From assembly GCA_937927905.1 (NCBI GenBank), contig CALFWP010000152.1, forward strand, positions 1 through 8,515: DNA of 8,515 nt, given 5' to 3'. This DNA is from an uncultured Neomegalonema sp. (GTDB taxonomy: Bacteria; Pseudomonadota; Alphaproteobacteria; Rhodobacterales; Rhodobacteraceae). The stretch's first letter is position 1, and every line of letters begins with the position of its first letter. This document shows, one piece after another, positions 6,564 through 8,515 of this stretch. A program made the translations under genes and the position numbers. The notes under the pieces were generated by a model. The model did no database searches and was not told the DNA's origin. It saw nothing but the letters and a program-made list of their open reading frames with translations.

Positions 6564-7714
6564 ACCCCGAGAGCCTCGCGAACCACTTCGATCACACGGG
6601 CCTGTTCCGCATCTGTCATACACATGAACATGGGCAAGCTGACACAGCGCTTGAAATACGCATCAGCAGCCGGAAATACGCGATCCCCCGTTTTTGATTT
6701 CCAGAATGTCATCTGATGCAAGGGTCTGTAATGCACGGATGTCGCAACATTTCTAGCCAGAAGCCTTTTGATAAAATCGTCGCGGGATACAGGGGCATCA
6801 TCGGTCAGTTGAACAATATACAAATGCCAGGAATGGGTATCGCCCGGTGCCGCTTGTGGCGGCAGAATCAAAGGGAGGCCGGCGAAGGCCGCATCATACC
6901 GGTTCGCAATAGCCGCACGCTCGGCACGGAATTCGTTGATACGACCGAGTTGTACGCGCCCGATAGCCGCCGCAGGGTCTGTCAGATTGTATTTATAACC
7001 GGCCTCGACAACATCATACGCCCAGCTCGCTTCAACGCTGGTGTAGCGGTTGAAGACATCGCGATCTATTCCGTGCAGGCGCATCTTACGGACACGGCCC
7101 GCAATCGCGTCATCCGGCGTTACAAGCATACCGCCCTCACCCGTCGTCATGGTTTTATTGGCGTAAAAGCTGAAGGCCGTGACATCAGCGCCTGCTTGCG
7201 CCGATCCGATCAGGGCCCCGTGATGCCGTGTCGGGAGTGCATGGGCCGCATCATCCAAAATCCGAAGACCATGAATGTCAGCAAGCTGTCTCAGCGATGT
7301 CATATCGCAGGCTCTGCCCGCAAAATGCACCGGCATAACAACCTTGGTTTTTTCCGTGATGGCCGCGGCAACAGCTTCGACATCCAGGCAAAGTGTTTCA
7401 GGATGCATATCCACGAAAACCGGCGTGGCCCCGACATAACAGATCGCCTCGGCGGTTGCTGTAAATGTCATCGTCGGGACAATGACTTCATCACCGGGAC
7501 CGATACCCAGAGCCTCAAGCCCCAGATGCAAAGCGGCGGTCGCGGAATTGACTGCAATTGCATGGACACCGCCGCCCATCAGATCACAAAAATCCGCCTC
7601 CAAAGCACTCGCTTTGGGTCCGGTTGTAAGCCAACCGCTACGTAAACTCTCAACAACGGCAGCAATTTCATCTTCGCCGATACTCGGGCGGAAGAAAGGG
7701 ATAGGCTGTGTCAT
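6560..7714 (-). CDS. DegT/DnrJ/EryC1/StrS-family sugar aminotransferase
   Basis: A 384-residue PLP enzyme of the family that converts keto-sugar nucleotides into amino sugars, probably UDP- or dTDP-linked 4-keto-6-deoxy sugars. N-terminal PFFRPSIGEDEIAAVVESLRSGWLTTG is the classic opening. NSATAALHLGL (56-66) binds the cofactor phosphate, LDDAAHALPTRHHG contains D155 that contacts the pyridine nitrogen, and FSFYANKTMTTGEGGM has the Schiff-base lysine K187. The C-terminal part shows HSWHLYIVQL and TSVHYRPLHQMTFW, both typical. Length is normal and nothing is missing. The start at 7714 overlaps the previous stop as ATGA. Pairing with a PglC-type transferase resembles bacillosamine-like loci (PglE with PglC), but no acetyltransferase or dehydratase is in the window, so the exact sugar is open. 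Confidence 0.93.
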   Translation of the reverse strand: MTQPIPFFRPSIGEDEIAAVVESLRSGWLTTGPKASALEADFCDLMGGGVHAIAVNSATAALHLGLEALGIGPGDEVIVPTMTFTATAEAICYVGATPVFVDMHPETLCLDVEAVAAAITEKTKVVMPVHFAGRACDMTSLRQLADIHGLRILDDAAHALPTRHHGALIGSAQAGADVTAFSFYANKTMTTGEGGMLVTPDDAIAGRVRKMRLHGIDRDVFNRYTSVEASWAYDVVEAGYKYNLTDPAAAIGRVQLGRINEFRAERAAIANRYDAAFAGLPLILPPQAAPGDTHSWHLYIVQLTDDAPVSRDDFIKRLLARNVATSVHYRPLHQMTFWKSKTGDRVFPAADAYFKRCVSLPMFMCMTDAEQARVIEVVREALGV

Positions 7715-8515
7715 ATATGATAACCGAGTTGCTTAAGGGTGGGAGTGAGCAGAGAGTTGAAGACCGAGATGTCCTCAGAATTTAATCCGCGCCAGATTTC
7801 GGACTTATTCGGGCGTAGTTCCCTTCGGAAATGATGCAGCACCGCGTCCCTGTCAGGCAGTTCCAGCCGTTCAGCCAGTGTGGAAAGCGCATTGCTGTCG
7901 CGAACCAGATCCTCGTAACGGATGGTAAAAACACGGGAGGCGGCATCCGGGAGTCCGGACAAATCAGCACTCGCCCGCGTATAGGATTCCAGCCATTGCC
8001 TGGCACAAATCGCGGCCAACGGTCCGGTTTGCACAGCATCTTCAATTCCGGGAAAGCGCGGCCCCCAGATTTTACCGCCTCGTCTCCCCGAAGACAGTCC
8101 TTTGACAAAATTCCAGCCGAACCAGGCCGCATAGGTCAGATTACGCAAAGGAAGATGTCGCAGTTTTTTCGCAAGGCCCCGCAAATCAGGTGATCCGCGC
8201 CATTGACGCATTGCACTTTCGGCAACGTCACGTCCGTCGCGTATCAAATGCACATAGCGTGCGTCCGGATACAAAGCGTCCACGAAAGGAACCCGCAAAG
8301 TATTGGCGACCGTCTTTTCGATCAGTATATCGCCGTGCTCTGCGTTGGCCTGCGAACGCAGAGCACTTCTGATAAAGTTTTTGCGCTTTTCTGTGAGGGC
8401 AGCAGGGTCGAGAATATCGCTTTCAGCTTTTTCCGCCCCGTACCGCCAGACATAATTCACATCATAAGGCACAGCAGCCGTCCCCGCTCCGGAAGCGAGA
8501 ACATCGCGCAGGAAC
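7711..8515 (-). CDS. Sulfotransferase family protein, 5' end outside the window
   Basis: The frame is open to the window edge, giving 267 C-terminal residues. The visible start, FLRDVLASGAGTAAVPYDVN, corresponds to the helix just after the PAPS-binding P-loop of sulfotransferases, so only a short N-terminus with that loop is missing. YVHLIRDGRDVAESAMRQW is the 3'-phosphate binding motif (R, D and S spaced as usual). ARQWLESYTRA and RVFTIRYEDLVRDS are further family hallmarks. The tail ends LKQLGYHI. A GTG at 8472 is an ordinary internal Val codon, not the start. It is the most upstream gene seen and overlaps the aminotransferase by four bases. It probably sulfates a glycan or related metabolite using PAPS. 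It does not look like a duplicate of the smaller sulfotransferase at 3957-4706. Confidence 0.88.
   Translation of the reverse strand, partial: FLRDVLASGAGTAAVPYDVNYVWRYGAEKAESDILDPAALTEKRKNFIRSALRSQANAEHGDILIEKTVANTLRVPFVDALYPDARYVHLIRDGRDVAESAMRQWRGSPDLRGLAKKLRHLPLRNLTYAAWFGWNFVKGLSSGRRGGKIWGPRFPGIEDAVQTGPLAAICARQWLESYTRASADLSGLPDAASRVFTIRYEDLVRDSNALSTLAERLELPDRDAVLHHFRRELRPNKSEIWRGLNSEDISVFNSLLTPTLKQLGYHI

Noticed and set aside
6716..7645. Plus-strand frame of 309 codons
   Set aside because: Antisense to the complete aminotransferase; its Arg/Cys/His-rich composition is typical of a shadow frame.
8470..8472. GTG as start codon of the right-edge sulfotransferase
   Set aside because: The frame continues upstream to the window edge with residues that fit the helix after the P-loop, so the true start is outside.

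Overview
The window is the distal part of a surface-glycan biosynthesis locus. All of its genes run on the minus strand, so transcription goes from the right edge (8515) leftward. The left end is cluttered with insertion sequences. Base composition is moderate to fairly GC-rich in most genes. Together with the style of the transposases and transferases this suggests a Gram-negative bacterium, plausibly an alphaproteobacterium, but no marker gene fixes the taxonomy.

Right to left, positions 8515-2921 carry a tightly packed operon. It encodes a sulfotransferase cut by the window edge, a DegT/DnrJ/EryC1/StrS sugar aminotransferase, a short PglC/WcaJ-type phosphoglycosyl transferase, a WcaI/WbuB-like GT4 glycosyltransferase, a second unrelated-looking small sulfotransferase, and an uncharacterised putative beta-propeller protein. 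The first three junctions are ATGA overlaps, the fourth is a 4-nt gap and the fifth an 11-nt overlap, so the six are very probably co-translated. A 127-bp gap follows, then a strongly AT-rich gene (2793-1648) for a multi-pass membrane protein of the EpsG/Wzy polymerase type. It looks separately acquired.

As an inferred pathway, the aminotransferase makes an amino-deoxy nucleotide sugar. The phosphoglycosyl transferase loads the first sugar-phosphate on undecaprenyl phosphate, the GT4 enzyme extends it, and the EpsG-like protein polymerises the units. The two sulfotransferases probably sulfate the glycan or a carrier. The beta-propeller protein has no assignable role but carries conserved-looking His/Asp/Cys positions that could be an active site. 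No flippase, export gene or chain-length regulator lies inside the window.

Positions 1-1647 are a mobile-element graveyard next to the locus. An apparently complete IS5-family element (about 201-1518, 17-bp perfect terminal inverted repeats, 360-aa DDE transposase) abuts a truncated IS3-type orfA fragment on one side. On the other side is a short open tail that may be another transposase remnant. The far left 60 bases hold a perfect hairpin and possibly the broken end of a plus-strand gene. I saw no tRNA, rRNA, CRISPR array or phage genes.
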